Source: Syntrophomonas sp.
Lineage (GTDB): Bacteria > Bacillota > Syntrophomonadia > Syntrophomonadales > Syntrophomonadaceae
Direction of reading: 5' to 3'
Length of the DNA: 64,000 nt
Assembly: GCA_016841245.1 (NCBI GenBank)
Contig: JAENZN010000001.1
Location: forward strand, 307,446 to 371,445
Positions 44,503 to 53,933 of the stretch are shown piece by piece (the stretch's first letter is position 1; each line of letters begins with the position of its first letter). The translations under genes were made by a program, and so were the position numbers. The notes under the pieces were generated by a model that did no database searches, was not told the origin of the DNA, and saw only the letters and a program-made list of their open reading frames with translations.

Positions 44503-45837
44503 TTAATTCCCCCTGTGTATTGATTGATTTAATTGGTTCAGGATGTTCTCAAATGTAGCCTCTTCATATATTCCCTGTTTCAGAAACTCATTACACTGGT
44601 TTATATAACGGATGGATTCATCAACTCGCGGGTTGCTTCCCTCTTTATACGCTCCAATATCTATCAGGTCCCGGGCCTCTTCGTAGGCTGCCAAAATATT
44701 TCTGAATCTAGTGGCATCCTCCATATGTTCTTTATTGACCAGGTCAATCATTACCCGGCTGATACTCTGCATTACGTCTACTGCTGGGTATATATTCATT
44801 GCCCCCAATTTGCGGCTCAATACTATGTGACCATCTACAATTCCCCGAACTGCATCAGTAATCGGTTCATTCATATCATCCCCTTCTACTAGAACAGAAT
44901 ATAACCCGGTTATACTGCCTCTATCCGATGTACCTGCTCTTTCCAGCAGTCGGGGCAGCAGCGCAAATACTGATGGTGTAAATCCTCTAGTGGCTGGCGG
45001 TTCTCCAATCGCCAGTCCAATCTCACGTTGGGCCAGAGCAAAGCGGGTAAGCGAATCCATTAACAACAATACATCTTTACCCTGATCCCGAAAGTATTCC
45101 GCAATACTGGTAGCAACAAATGCACCTTTGAGTCTTACTAAAGCTGGTTGATCCGATGTTGCAACTACTACTACTGATTTGGCCAGTCCGTCTTCACCCA
45201 GGTCTCGCTCGAGAAATTCTCTAACTTCTCTTCCACGCTCACCAATAAGGGCAATAACATTAATATCGGCCTCAGTATTTCGTGCGATCATGCCAATCAA
45301 GGTACTCTTTCCCACTCCACTGCCAGAGAATATCCCCATCCTTTGTCCTTTGCCGATGGTTAGCAGACCGTCAATTGCTTTAACTCCTACCGGTAGTACT
45401 TGTCTGATTCGACTTCGCTTCAATGGGTTAGGGGGCCGATTCATTACAGGGTAAATATCCTCCATTATTACCCCACCCAATTCGTCGATGGGTTCTCCCA
45501 GACCATTCAGTACCCTTCCTACCAATCCCATTCCCACATGGACCTGCAGGGTTTCGCCGGTAGCCAGTAAATCACTTCCCGGTCCTATTCCTTCCAGTTC
45601 TCCCAGCGGCATAAGCAGTATCCGTTTATTCTTAAAACCAACTACTTCCGCTGGTATAAGCAGTTCCGGATGATGATCACTTTGCACATAGCACAGCTCA
45701 CCCAGGCTCAATCGTGGACCGGTGGCCTCCAAGGTAAGGCCTATAGCCTGTGATATTTTGCCTTTCATTTGACAGATGCTGGCCGAATTTATTAGATTAA
45801 AATATTTATCTATATTAAAGGAGACTTGCTCATTCAT
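44503..45837 (-). CDS. fliI: FliI, flagellar export ATPase
   Basis: 444 aa, F1-beta-like ATPase. It has Walker A GIFSGSGVGKSTLIGM, the ALIGERGREVREF segment, Walker B LLLMDSLTRFALAQREIGLA and PSVFALLPRLLERAG. It energises early steps of export. ATG 45837 is used; the TTG two codons upstream is within the fliH stop region. It overlaps fliH by 8 nt. Confidence 0.96.
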   Translation of the reverse strand: MNEQVSFNIDKYFNLINSASICQMKGKISQAIGLTLEATGPRLSLGELCYVQSDHHPELLIPAEVVGFKNKRILLMPLGELEGIGPGSDLLATGETLQVHVGMGLVGRVLNGLGEPIDELGGVIMEDIYPVMNRPPNPLKRSRIRQVLPVGVKAIDGLLTIGKGQRMGIFSGSGVGKSTLIGMIARNTEADINVIALIGERGREVREFLERDLGEDGLAKSVVVVATSDQPALVRLKGAFVATSIAEYFRDQGKDVLLLMDSLTRFALAQREIGLAIGEPPATRGFTPSVFALLPRLLERAGTSDRGSITGLYSVLVEGDDMNEPITDAVRGIVDGHIVLSRKLGAMNIYPAVDVMQSISRVMIDLVNKEHMEDATRFRNILAAYEEARDLIDIGAYKEGSNPRVDESIRYINQCNEFLKQGIYEEATFENILNQLNQSIHRGN

Positions 45838-46642
45838 TCCCAATCACACCCTGTATGGATTTTTCGATTCTATTTATACGGGTTTCTATGCTGGCATCTA
45901 TCTGTCCCTCTTCACCATCAATGATGCAGCCTCCAGTTGATACCCTTTTGTCCGCCTGCACATCAAAGTCCACCAGTTTATTGTTCTTGTCTGTAATCTG
46001 GCCGGTGTTTACTGCATCAAGTACCTGCAGGACTTCCTGAGGATTTATATGAACCGAGATGTTTTCTGTTTTGTCCAGATAAGTTAGAGCTTCGCTAATA
46101 ACATTTATTACCACCTCGGGATTAGTTTCAATTTCTCCAGCTATTACTTTTCTTGCTATGGCCATCACCAGACGCATCATATCAGATTCAGCCGTTCTTA
46201 AAATTTGCATTTTGGTTCTACCTGCTGCTGTAACGATTTGTTGACTTTCCTGCAGGGCAGTTTTTCTTGTTTCATCTATTTCTTGTTCGGCCTTTCTTAT
46301 GCCCTCCTCATATCCTCTTTTAATATGCTCTTGTCTGATCTGCTCTGCTTCTTCCTTGGCCTCAGCTACAATGCTGCCGGCTTCTTCATTACCCTCAGCG
46401 ATGATACTCTCTGCTTCTTCCTTCGCCTTTTCCAACAATTCAATAATCATGTCTTCTGTTTCGCGCAGTATTGCTTCACTTTCCTCCTTCATCTGTTCTA
46501 ATTCATCGGTTTTTAATTTCCTGCTTCTAGGTGATCTAACATTACTACGCTCATATTTCTCTTGTAGCTCCCGGAGCTCATCTAGTTGAATAACTTTAGG
46601 CTGAGAAACATATACTGTTGAACCCTTTATTACTCTAGACAA
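45830..46642 (-). CDS. fliH: FliH, export ATPase regulator
   Basis: 270 aa. A long charged coiled coil (about 25-135, rich in EEAE/AEE repeats such as KEEAESIIAEGNEEAG) leads to a C-terminal FliH/V-ATPase E-like domain (about 150-270). It holds FliI and delivers it to the C-ring. TTG start after GGAGGAGATG. Overlaps fliG by 8 nt. Confidence 0.92.
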   Translation of the reverse strand: MSRVIKGSTVYVSQPKVIQLDELRELQEKYERSNVRSPRSRKLKTDELEQMKEESEAILRETEDMIIELLEKAKEEAESIIAEGNEEAGSIVAEAKEEAEQIRQEHIKRGYEEGIRKAEQEIDETRKTALQESQQIVTAAGRTKMQILRTAESDMMRLVMAIARKVIAGEIETNPEVVINVISEALTYLDKTENISVHINPQEVLQVLDAVNTGQITDKNNKLVDFDVQADKRVSTGGCIIDGEEGQIDASIETRINRIEKSIQGVIGNE

Positions 46643-47645
46643 TTATTTCATCTCCTCCGCCTCTAGCAACGACTATTTCCCCTACTTCTTCCAGCCTGCG
46701 AATAGTATTAACTACCCTCTGCTGTGCTTCTTCAACATCCCGCAGCCTTACCGGACCCATGAATTCCATATCTTCTTTCAGCATATCAGCGGCCCGAGCC
46801 GACATATTGTTAAATATTTTTTGTGCTACTTCGGGACTGGAACCCTTCAATGCCAGGGATAGATCTTGAGAATCTACTTCCCTCAGCACTCTCTGTACCG
46901 AACGATCATCTATCATGACTATGTCTTCAAAGACAAACATTAGTTTTTTAATTTCTTCCGCCAGTTCAGGATCTTGAATTTCCAGAGCTTCCATAATAGT
47001 CTTTTCTGTTCCCCGATCAACTCGGTTTATAATTTCCACCACTGCTTTTATACCACCAGCATTGGTAAGTTCCTGGGGAGCTATAGACGATAGCTTCCGT
47101 TCTAAGACGTGTTCAATTTCCTTTATAACCTCTGGAGAAGTGGTATCCATCTCCGCAATACGTTTAGCCACTTCAGATTGCCTCTCCGGCGAAAGCGAAG
47201 ATAATACCAGCGAAGCCTGTTCCGGATCCAGATAAGCTAGAATCAAGGCAATCGTTTGGGGATGTTCACCCTGGATAAAATTCAATAACTGCCCAGGTTC
47301 TGTTTTTCTCATGAAATCAAACGGCCTGACCTGTAGTGATGCTGATATGCGCGTAATGATTTCTAAAGTTTTTTCTTCACCGTAAGCTTTTTCCAGAACC
47401 TCCTTGGCATAGGATATCCCCCCTTGCCCGATAAACTGCCGGGCTAAACACATCTCAAAAAATTCCCGGTTCAAATCATCTAACCTGTCTGGCTGTACGT
47501 GACGCAGATTGGCTATTTCCAATGTCAGCTGCTCTATCTCCTCTTCTTTCAGATGTTTGAAAATCTGGGCTGATCTTTCTGGTCCCAGGAATATAAGGAA
47601 ATTTGCTGCCTTTTGTCTTCCGGTTAATGTTTTTTTGTTCGTCAA
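46635..47645 (-). CDS. fliG: FliG, rotor switch protein
   Basis: 336 aa, the rotor protein that contacts the stator. Three domains are seen: N-terminal LTGRQKAANFLIFLGPERSA; middle with EHPQTIALILAYLDPEQA (EHPQ motif, about 125); C-terminal with the charged torque helix (VQRVLREVDSQDLSLALKG). TTG 47645 is chosen because GAGGTGAT lies seven bases upstream; the longer frame from GTG 47657 starts inside that site and would overlap fliF by 4 nt. Confidence 0.94.
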   Translation of the reverse strand: MTNKKTLTGRQKAANFLIFLGPERSAQIFKHLKEEEIEQLTLEIANLRHVQPDRLDDLNREFFEMCLARQFIGQGGISYAKEVLEKAYGEEKTLEIITRISASLQVRPFDFMRKTEPGQLLNFIQGEHPQTIALILAYLDPEQASLVLSSLSPERQSEVAKRIAEMDTTSPEVIKEIEHVLERKLSSIAPQELTNAGGIKAVVEIINRVDRGTEKTIMEALEIQDPELAEEIKKLMFVFEDIVMIDDRSVQRVLREVDSQDLSLALKGSSPEVAQKIFNNMSARAADMLKEDMEFMGPVRLRDVEEAQQRVVNTIRRLEEVGEIVVARGGGDEIIV

Positions 47646-47653
47646 CTGCTTTA

Positions 47654-49279
47654 TCACCTCTGGTCTTCCAGCAGCCAGGCCTTCACGACTTGTGCGGCTG
47701 CTTCAGGATTTTCATCTATTAGTTTTTCAATCTCATCCTTAATTTTTTGGCTTTCTCTTTCCTCCGGGGTAAGGTTTTTTTCTACCAGATCCTGAATATT
47801 TATTTCTTCCTCAGCAGTAAGATCAAACCCATTTAACCCGATTTCATCTGAGACTTTCTTCTTTTTTCTCCTCGAGATTAATATGATAATTATTACTAAT
47901 AGGAGTGCAAAACCCGCCAAGATATATGGTAATAATGATGATGGTATTAGGCCATCCGCCCCACCTAACGCAACTGGTTCAGGCTCTGGTTCTGCATAAA
48001 AATCGATAAATTCTACTGATATGTTTTCATCCAGACGAACATTTTCATCACTGCGATTTTCTCTTAGTCCACAGGCAGCAGCTACAATATTTCTAATTTT
48101 TTTAGTTCGCTCTTCGTCGGTTTCGCCCAGGTTAGCCTGTCTGGCTCCTTCATTGTCCACGAAGACTGAAGCTGTCAAATAGTCATATTTTACTTCACCC
48201 AGGGCATATTGAGTGAGCGTTTCAGTCTTGTTAATTTCATAATTGCTGGTTTCGTCACTTTTATCATAGGAAGAACTGCCATTTTCAGTATCAACTTCTT
48301 GATACTGGGGGATATTAGTGTCTGTACCTGGAACTCCTCCAGTTTCAGTAGTATTAGTGCTGGATTCTTTGATAAGCTGTTCGCTGCGCACAAATGGGCC
48401 GTCTGGGTCATGACTGTACTTTTCTGAGGTCTCTTGAACGCTGTTAAAGTTGAGTTCAACATTTACTCGCACCACCGAATTGTCTTTGCCCAGAGTCTTA
48501 TCCAGCATAGTCTGTATAGCACTCTGTTTAGCTGTTTCATAGGCCCGTTTGAGATCCAACTGCATTTGCAGTAATTCTGTGGCATTACTTTCCCCTGACA
48601 TTTCTACGCCATCGGATAGCAGGGTACCGTATTGGTCGACTATGACAACATTTTCTGTATCCAGCCCTTCCACACTGTTGGCAACCAGATTAATTATCGA
48701 TCGAACTTCCTTGGAACCCAGGGCAGCTCCACTTATGGTATTGACGACTACGGATGCTTTAGTGGGTTCTTCATTATCAGTAAATAATGATTGTTCGGGG
48801 ATAGCTATATTCACTTTAGCAGCCTGAACATTATCAAGCCTCTGAATAGTTCTGGCCAGTTCACCTTGTAGAGCCTCTCGATACTTGACCTTTTTGTCCG
48901 TTTGGGTTTCACCAAAACTACTTTCCTGAAATAGCTCGAACCCAACCTCACCCTGCGGTAAATCTTCACTGGCTAGTTTAAGTCGAGTGGTGTATTTGAC
49001 TTCCAGCGGCACCATTATCGTGCTGCCGTTGTCAGTAATTTGGTACTGAATTTTTTCTTCATCCAGTTTTTCAACTATTGCTGCAGCATCTTTTTGACTC
49101 AAGTCTGCATAGAGAACCTCAAAGTTGCTGTCTCCACCCTGCTTCAGCAAAAATATAAGGGTGCTCAATAGAAACAGGGCTGCTCCTGCTGCAATAACTT
49201 TTTGATTGAGGCTCAATTTCTGCCAGCTTTCCCTGGCTTGCATAGTTGATTGCTTAAACATGTTTACGAAACTTTCCAT
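47654..49279 (-). CDS. fliF: FliF, MS-ring protein
   Basis: 541 aa. Two membrane helices (about 27-44 and about 442-462) border the large ring-building part (YscJ/FliF region: YADLSQKDAAAIVEKLDEE and ARTIQRLDNVQAAKVNIAIP). The cytoplasmic tail (about 470-541) binds FliG. It follows fliE after 24 nt. Confidence 0.95.
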   Translation of the reverse strand: MESFVNMFKQSTMQARESWQKLSLNQKVIAAGAALFLLSTLIFLLKQGGDSNFEVLYADLSQKDAAAIVEKLDEEKIQYQITDNGSTIMVPLEVKYTTRLKLASEDLPQGEVGFELFQESSFGETQTDKKVKYREALQGELARTIQRLDNVQAAKVNIAIPEQSLFTDNEEPTKASVVVNTISGAALGSKEVRSIINLVANSVEGLDTENVVIVDQYGTLLSDGVEMSGESNATELLQMQLDLKRAYETAKQSAIQTMLDKTLGKDNSVVRVNVELNFNSVQETSEKYSHDPDGPFVRSEQLIKESSTNTTETGGVPGTDTNIPQYQEVDTENGSSSYDKSDETSNYEINKTETLTQYALGEVKYDYLTASVFVDNEGARQANLGETDEERTKKIRNIVAAACGLRENRSDENVRLDENISVEFIDFYAEPEPEPVALGGADGLIPSSLLPYILAGFALLLVIIIILISRRKKKKVSDEIGLNGFDLTAEEEINIQDLVEKNLTPEERESQKIKDEIEKLIDENPEAAAQVVKAWLLEDQR

Positions 49280-49303
49280 CCCTTAACTCCCAACCAAAAT
49301 CAT

Positions 49304-49621
49304 TTACACCTGCATGTTCATGATCTCTTCATAGGCGCTTACCAGTTTATTCCTTATTTCAACTGTAAGCTGCAGTGCTAAAATGGCCTTTTCATAAGCA
49401 ATAGTAGTATTATGCAGGTATTCGTTATTACCTATTGCCAGGTTCATAGCACTCTGCGAGGCTTCTTGCTGGTAGTTATTCACCTCATTAAGTGCTTCCT
49501 TAAGATAACTCACGAAGTTGTTACCGGTATCTCCATCAATGTTTTGGCTAGGACTGCTGATGGTGTTCGCTTTGAGATTAATTGCTTCCACACTGCCAGC
49601 GTCAACGATACCCATTTTCAT
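49304..49621 (-). CDS. fliE: FliE, MS-ring/rod junction protein
   Basis: 105 aa with the typical FliE C-terminal half: FVSYLKEALNEVNNYQQEAS and ALQLTVEIRNKLVSAYEEIM-NMQV. Exported connector between the MS ring and the rod. Between flgC and fliF. Confidence 0.94.
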   Translation of the reverse strand: MKMGIVDAGSVEAINLKANTISSPSQNIDGDTGNNFVSYLKEALNEVNNYQQEASQSAMNLAIGNNEYLHNTTIAYEKAILALQLTVEIRNKLVSAYEEIMNMQV

Positions 49622-49634
49622 TCATCAGCCCCCT

Positions 49635-50093
49635 TTACTTTCCGATATCCAGGGCTCGCAAAGCCATATTCTTGCTAGCTTCTATGACTTTGGCATTAGC
49701 CTCATATGCCTTGGTTGAAGAAATCATATTGATCATTTCTTCAACTATATTTACATTAGGATATTTTACATAACCATCTTCATCAGCATCTGGATGTCCA
49801 GGTTCATACACCATCCGAAAAGGTGCGTCAGTTTCATCAAGTTCTATTATTTCTTTAACTCTGACCCCGCCTCCGGAAGCAGCAGATTGTTTTTCCAGCA
49901 TTCCCTGGAAAGTACTCTTGGGATACTCCGATTCCCGGGCTCCAAAAATCACTACCTGTCTTTTATATGGCCCAGTACCATCTGCGTTTCTGCTTGTTTC
50001 AACATTGGCCATGTTATTGGCAATAGTATCCATCCTGAGTCTCTGAGCAGTTAAACCTGAAGCGCTTACATCTATCGAGTTGAGAAAATTCAT
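49635..50093 (-). CDS. flgC: FlgC, proximal rod protein
   Basis: 152 aa: N-terminal rod motif SIDVSASGLTAQRLRMDTIA with NNMANVETSRN, and C-terminal EEMINMISSTKAYEANAKVI. Intact, six bases after flgB. Confidence 0.95.
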   Translation of the reverse strand: MNFLNSIDVSASGLTAQRLRMDTIANNMANVETSRNADGTGPYKRQVVIFGARESEYPKSTFQGMLEKQSAASGGGVRVKEIIELDETDAPFRMVYEPGHPDADEDGYVKYPNVNIVEEMINMISSTKAYEANAKVIEASKNMALRALDIGK

Positions 50094-50099
50094 AATTAT

Positions 50100-50519
50100 C
50101 TAACCTCTTTCTATTGCCAGCCTGAGCAGTTTAATTTCATTGCTTATACTCTGGCCCATGGCATCATAATAAATCTTGTTTTTTGCCAGCTCAGCCATTT
50201 CCACATCAATGTCAACGTTGTTGCCATCATTACGAAAACTAGTGGCATCACACTGGACTATTTCAGGTTGAACTGCATCGATACCAGGACTTTTAGAACT
50301 GGATATATGTCTTTTATCGGTTATATTAAGTTTAACATGAATTTTTTCATTTTGTAGGACATTTTTAATCTTTTCGCAGAAAATTACTTCATTTTTTTTA
50401 AAATCAGGGGTTTCTACATTTGCCATATTGTTGGCAATGACTTCGTTGCGCAAACTTGCTGCATCCATCGCTTTAATCAGCAATTGCTCGTTTCCTGAAT
50501 TTAATATTTTGTCGAGCAT
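50100..50519 (-). CDS. flgB: FlgB, proximal rod protein
   Basis: 139 aa: AMDAASLRNEVIANNMANVE near the N-terminus and MAELAKNKIYYDAMGQ at the C-terminus. First gene of the fla/che operon. AAGGGGGGAT precedes the ATG. The promoter must lie within 50520-51030, but no unambiguous -35/-10 pair was seen. Confidence 0.95.
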   Translation of the reverse strand: MLDKILNSGNEQLLIKAMDAASLRNEVIANNMANVETPDFKKNEVIFCEKIKNVLQNEKIHVKLNITDKRHISSSKSPGIDAVQPEIVQCDATSFRNDGNNVDIDVEMAELAKNKIYYDAMGQSISNEIKLLRLAIERG

Positions 50520-51031
50520 TTTATCCCCCCTTTTACTTTTTTTGTCTACAATTTAGTCTCTTCTGCTTCACTTATTCCAATTCCTTCTTTTTCTTCCAAA
50601 ATGGGCTATTGTTCCCGGTCTTTTTAGTATATTCAGGGGAATGAGGCCTATATTTGGGCCCAAAATAAATCAGGATTACAGAGACGGTTAGACTTATTCA
50701 CACCAATGACAAAAGCGAATCTCTGCCTTATATTAAAAAGCTTATAAAGCTATCAATATATTGTTGGCACAAGGCTCACCAATAATGAAGAAGCTTATTA
50801 AATCAACGTACTCTATATGGGGACATTACCTACCCGAAGGGAAGGTGGGTCCCCATATAGCAAAGTAAGCTTATGCCTCACCCTTAAACATCTGTGAGCA
50901 TTGCGAACATAAAGTGCAGGTACCGCGGTACATCAGTTGCCCAGATGTATGGGGGGCTTCGGTCATCAGCCTGGCATATTGCCGACTTTAAGGATGCCAG
51001 GGCGAGCAAAAAAGGTCAAAGGCAAGGCAAT
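50520..51031. promoter_or_regulatory. Structured leader/intergenic region between codY and flgB
   Basis: Contains the 12-bp palindrome TTTGGGCCCAAA (50653-50664). A hairpin with 12-bp perfect arms at 50813-50824/50849-50860 is extended by AAGCTTA/TAAGCTT and carries an inner near-perfect stem. Further structures are CTCAC/GTGAG (50877-50898), the palindrome GTACCGCGGTAC (50920-50931), TACATC/GATGTA (50929-50949) and CTGGCAT/ATGCCAG (50971-51000). Such density suggests a folded leader RNA of the flagellar operon or a separate small RNA. I do not recognise a known riboswitch; c-di-GMP classes I and II do not fit. No protein-coding frame. Confidence 0.45.
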
Positions 51032-51080
51032 AAGAAGGCCCCTGATTGAGACGTACATGAGCTCAATCAGGGGCCTTCTT
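51032..51080. terminator. 19-bp perfect hairpin, likely terminator after codY
   Basis: Arms 51032-51050 and 51062-51080 are exact inverse complements (GAAGGCCCCTGATTGAG type) with an 11-nt loop. On the minus strand the 3' arm ends CCTTCTT followed by ATT. The T tract is weak, but the position 90 bp after the codY stop fits a terminator separating codY from the flagellar operon. Confidence 0.6.
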
Positions 51081-51169
51081 GTATTAACCCAGCTATTGGT
51101 CTTTTTTGACGGTCTGAGGCTAACCGGAATGGTTAGCCTTTGTAAGCTTGTCGATAAACTAATTTTAGA

Positions 51170-51955
51170 TTATGCTTTGCGCAGTTCTTCAAAAAGATAA
51201 TCATTTAGTACTTTTATATATGTACCCTTCATTCCCAGCGATCTGGATTCTATTACACCAGCACTTTCGAATTTTCTAAGCGCACTTACAATAACTGAGC
51301 GGGTTATACCAACTTTATCCGCTATTCTGCTGGCAACTAGTAAACCTTCGGTCCCATCCAATTCGGCCATAATGTGTTCTATGGCTCCTTTTTCGGAATA
51401 GGACAGGGTAGCCAGAGCGATTTGTACTGAAGCTTTTTTGCGGGCTTGTTCTTCAATGCGTTCAGACGTCATACGCATTATTTCATTAGCCACCACAATG
51501 GCACCATATTCTGCCAGCATAATATCTTCCTCAGTAAATCTTTCACCATCTCTCACCAGTATCAGGGTTCCTATTCTCTTGGCACCTCCAAACACCGGGG
51601 TGATAGACCAGAGTCTGTTGGAGCAGTCACATTCTCCATAATTATAATTAAACAAGCATTTCCGGCCGGGTTCCATAGAAACATTAGTCTGGGTTTCCTG
51701 AATATTGGTAAATTCTTGATTAAAACTTTCCGGAAATCTTTCCACATGGCTCTTCAGCCCCTCTATTCCAATACAGGGTACTTTTTCATGAAAGGCATAA
51801 CCAGATACCTGCCCTCTCCTGCCGACTATAAACACACTGCATTCGAGATTAAAAGACAGGACTTCTGCTATTTCATAAAAATTTACGGGATTTCCGCCTA
51901 TTTTTTGAAGTGTTTTATTGATCGAACGCGATTTGTCTAACAATTTCTTTGCCAC
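51170..51955 (-). CDS. codY: CodY, GTP/branched-chain amino acid-sensing repressor
   Basis: 261 aa. The N-terminal GAF effector domain (about 1-155; KLLDKSRSINKTLQKIGGNP) is followed by the C-terminal winged helix (about 180-261; ASRIADKVGITRSVIVSALR). Global regulator of nutrient limitation in Firmicutes. GTG start with GGAGG upstream. Last gene of the dprA-to-codY group and placed in front of the flagellar operon exactly as in Bacillus. No obvious CodY box (AATTTTCWGAAAATT) was found in the codY-flgB gap. Confidence 0.96.
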   Translation of the reverse strand: MAKKLLDKSRSINKTLQKIGGNPVNFYEIAEVLSFNLECSVFIVGRRGQVSGYAFHEKVPCIGIEGLKSHVERFPESFNQEFTNIQETQTNVSMEPGRKCLFNYNYGECDCSNRLWSITPVFGGAKRIGTLILVRDGERFTEEDIMLAEYGAIVVANEIMRMTSERIEEQARKKASVQIALATLSYSEKGAIEHIMAELDGTEGLLVASRIADKVGITRSVIVSALRKFESAGVIESRSLGMKGTYIKVLNDYLFEELRKA

Positions 51956-51967
51956 TTCACTTACCTC

Positions 51968-53368
51968 CTACAAAATATATCGACTCAGGTCATCATCTTC
52001 CAAAATGGGTTCCAGCCTCTTATGGACATAAGACTTATCAATCTCTATTTCCTGTCCCATCATATCTGGAGCTTCAAACATAAGTTCTTCCAGTACTTTT
52101 TCCATAACCGTATGCAATCTTCTAGCTCCTATATTCTCTGTTCTAGCATTAACCGAGTAAGCTATTTGAGCAATATAAATAGTCGCTTCATCAGTAAAAT
52201 CAACTTTTAGCTGTTCAGTAGATAGTAATGCCGAATACTGCTTAACCAGTGAATTATGAGGTTCGGTTAGAATCCTGGTAAGATCTTGCTCCGTTAAACT
52301 GTCCAGCTCAACCCTTATGGGAAATCTACCCTGCAGCTCTGGAATCAAGTCAGATGGCTTACTGGTATGAAAGGCTCCCGCAGCAATAAACAATATATGA
52401 TCAGTTTTTACCGGTCCATATTTAGTGGTAACGGTTGCGCCTTCAACAATTGGCAAAATGTCCCTTTGCACACCCCCCCGGGATACATCAGGACCCTGCG
52501 CGGTCTCTTTGCCGGCGATTTTATCAATTTCATCCAGAAATATTATACCATCCTGTTCGACCCTGTTAATGGCTGTTCGATAGACTTCGTCCATGTCTAT
52601 CAACTGCTGTGCTTCTTCAGCGGTAAGTACTTTTCTGGCCTCTGATACGGTGATCTTTCTTCTCTTTTTTTTCCCGGGCATAAGATTGCCGAATATATCT
52701 TGAAGATTTACGCCCATTTCCTCCACCCCGGAACCAGATATAATCTCCATAAATGAAGGAGTCTTCTCCTCCACCTCAATCTCAATGATCTCATCTTCCA
52801 TTTCCAACCGGGAGACTTTTTGTTTAAGAATCTCCCGCTGTTGGTCGATTTGTTTACGCCTGGAATCATCTTCTTCAATTATTTCCTCGCCATTATCACT
52901 CGAACCCAAGAATAGTTCTAAGGGATTATTAGGAGCTCGTTTCTTTTTCCTGGGTAAAGGAAGAATGTAATCGACGATTCGTTCTTCGGCCATTATTCTG
53001 CCTTTATCCTCCACCTCCTCCAGTTTTTCTTGTTTAACCATGCGTATAGATGTTTCAGCCAGATCTCTAATCATAGAGTCTACATCGCGACCCACATATC
53101 CAATTTCAGTGAATTTGCTGGCTTCCACCTTGATAAAAGGCGCTTTTACCATCCTGGCCAATCGCCGCGCTATTTCTGTTTTACCTACGCCGGTGGAGCC
53201 AATCATAATAATATTTTTAGGATATATTTCTTCCCGCATTTCATCGGAAAGCTTCTTTCGGCGATATCTATTTCGCAAAGCAATGGCAACCGCCTTTTTC
53301 GCTTCGTTTTGTCCAATAATATGTTTATCGAGTTCTAATACTATTTCTCTGGGGGTAAGATTATGCAG
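51968..53368 (-). CDS. hslU: HslU (ClpY), ATPase of the HslUV protease
   Basis: 466 aa, AAA+ unfoldase. Walker [16 protein letters not shown], the [14 protein letters not shown] segment, an inserted I-domain (about 140-240), Walker [13 protein letters not shown] and a C-terminal tail ending SRYIL that docks into HslV. The conserved N-terminus ([20 protein letters not shown]) is encoded upstream of any ATG, GTG or TTG. The only plausible initiators are CTG at 53368, eight bases after AGGAGG, or ATA at 53371, five bases after it. I use CTG. A TTG at 53278 would remove 30 conserved residues. Follows hslV after about 28 nt. Confidence 0.93.
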   Translation of the reverse strand: MHNLTPREIVLELDKHIIGQNEAKKAVAIALRNRYRRKKLSDEMREEIYPKNIIMIGSTGVGKTEIARRLARMVKAPFIKVEASKFTEIGYVGRDVDSMIRDLAETSIRMVKQEKLEEVEDKGRIMAEERIVDYILPLPRKKKRAPNNPLELFLGSSDNGEEIIEEDDSRRKQIDQQREILKQKVSRLEMEDEIIEIEVEEKTPSFMEIISGSGVEEMGVNLQDIFGNLMPGKKKRRKITVSEARKVLTAEEAQQLIDMDEVYRTAINRVEQDGIIFLDEIDKIAGKETAQGPDVSRGGVQRDILPIVEGATVTTKYGPVKTDHILFIAAGAFHTSKPSDLIPELQGRFPIRVELDSLTEQDLTRILTEPHNSLVKQYSALLSTEQLKVDFTDEATIYIAQIAYSVNARTENIGARRLHTVMEKVLEELMFEAPDMMGQEIEIDKSYVHKRLEPILEDDDLSRYIL

Positions 53369-53370
53369 TA

Positions 53371-53382
53371 TTAACGCCTCCT
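53371..53382 (-). promoter_or_regulatory. Ribosome binding site deciding the hslU start
   Basis: AGGAGG at 53377-53382 (minus strand) is optimally placed for CTG 53368. No common start codon lies within range, so this is evidence for a rare initiation codon. Confidence 0.65.
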
Positions 53383-53396
53383 AACTAACCAGCTTG

Positions 53397-53930
53397 CTAA
53401 TCCAAGACTTCTACGGTAATATGATTATTGGTATAAACACAGATTTCGGAAGCTATCATCAGTGCTTCATGTACAATATCCGGGGAACTCATGTCGGTAA
53501 ATTTGCACATAGCCCTTGATGCTGCCAGTGCATAAGTCCCTCCCGATCCTATAGCCAGTATTCCATCATCAGGTTCTATTAATTCCCCGCTTCCTGAAAT
53601 CATGAACATCTTCTCTTTATCCGCTACAATAAGTAAGGCTTCCAATCTTCTTAGTACTCGGTCTGATCTCCATTCTTTAGCTAGTTCAACTGCTGCCCGG
53701 GTCAGATTTCCTCCATACTCTTTGAGTTTGTCTTCAAATTTGGCAAAGAGGGTGAATGCATCAGCAACAGAACCCGCAAATCCAGCCACTACTTTACCTT
53801 CATACAGCCTTCTGATCTTGCTTGCGTTTTGTTTCATTACCGTGTTCTGTCCAAATGTTACCTGCCCGTCTCCAGCTATGGCAGTCTTCCCATTTTTTCT
53901 TACCGCTACTATAGTGGTTGCTTTAAACAT
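53397..53930 (-). CDS. hslV: HslV (ClpQ), peptidase of the HslUV protease
   Basis: 177 aa, proteasome beta-like. The frame begins [20 protein letters not shown]. Removal of a short leader (MFKA) would expose the nucleophile threonine of TTIVAV. Also typical are [14 protein letters not shown] and [11 protein letters not shown]. Between xerC and hslU. Confidence 0.95.
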   Translation of the reverse strand: MFKATTIVAVRKNGKTAIAGDGQVTFGQNTVMKQNASKIRRLYEGKVVAGFAGSVADAFTLFAKFEDKLKEYGGNLTRAAVELAKEWRSDRVLRRLEALLIVADKEKMFMISGSGELIEPDDGILAIGSGGTYALAASRAMCKFTDMSSPDIVHEALMIASEICVYTNNHITVEVLD

Positions 53931-53933
53931 GGT

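Noticed and set aside
50900-51010. Minus-strand CTGATGA...CGAA resembling a hammerhead ribozyme core
   Set aside because: The two core segments are separated by too few bases for stem II and no cleavage-site context fits.
50520-51031. c-di-GMP riboswitch in front of the flagellar operon
   Set aside because: Looked for the GCAAA/tetraloop-receptor features of class I and for class II signatures; none found on either strand.
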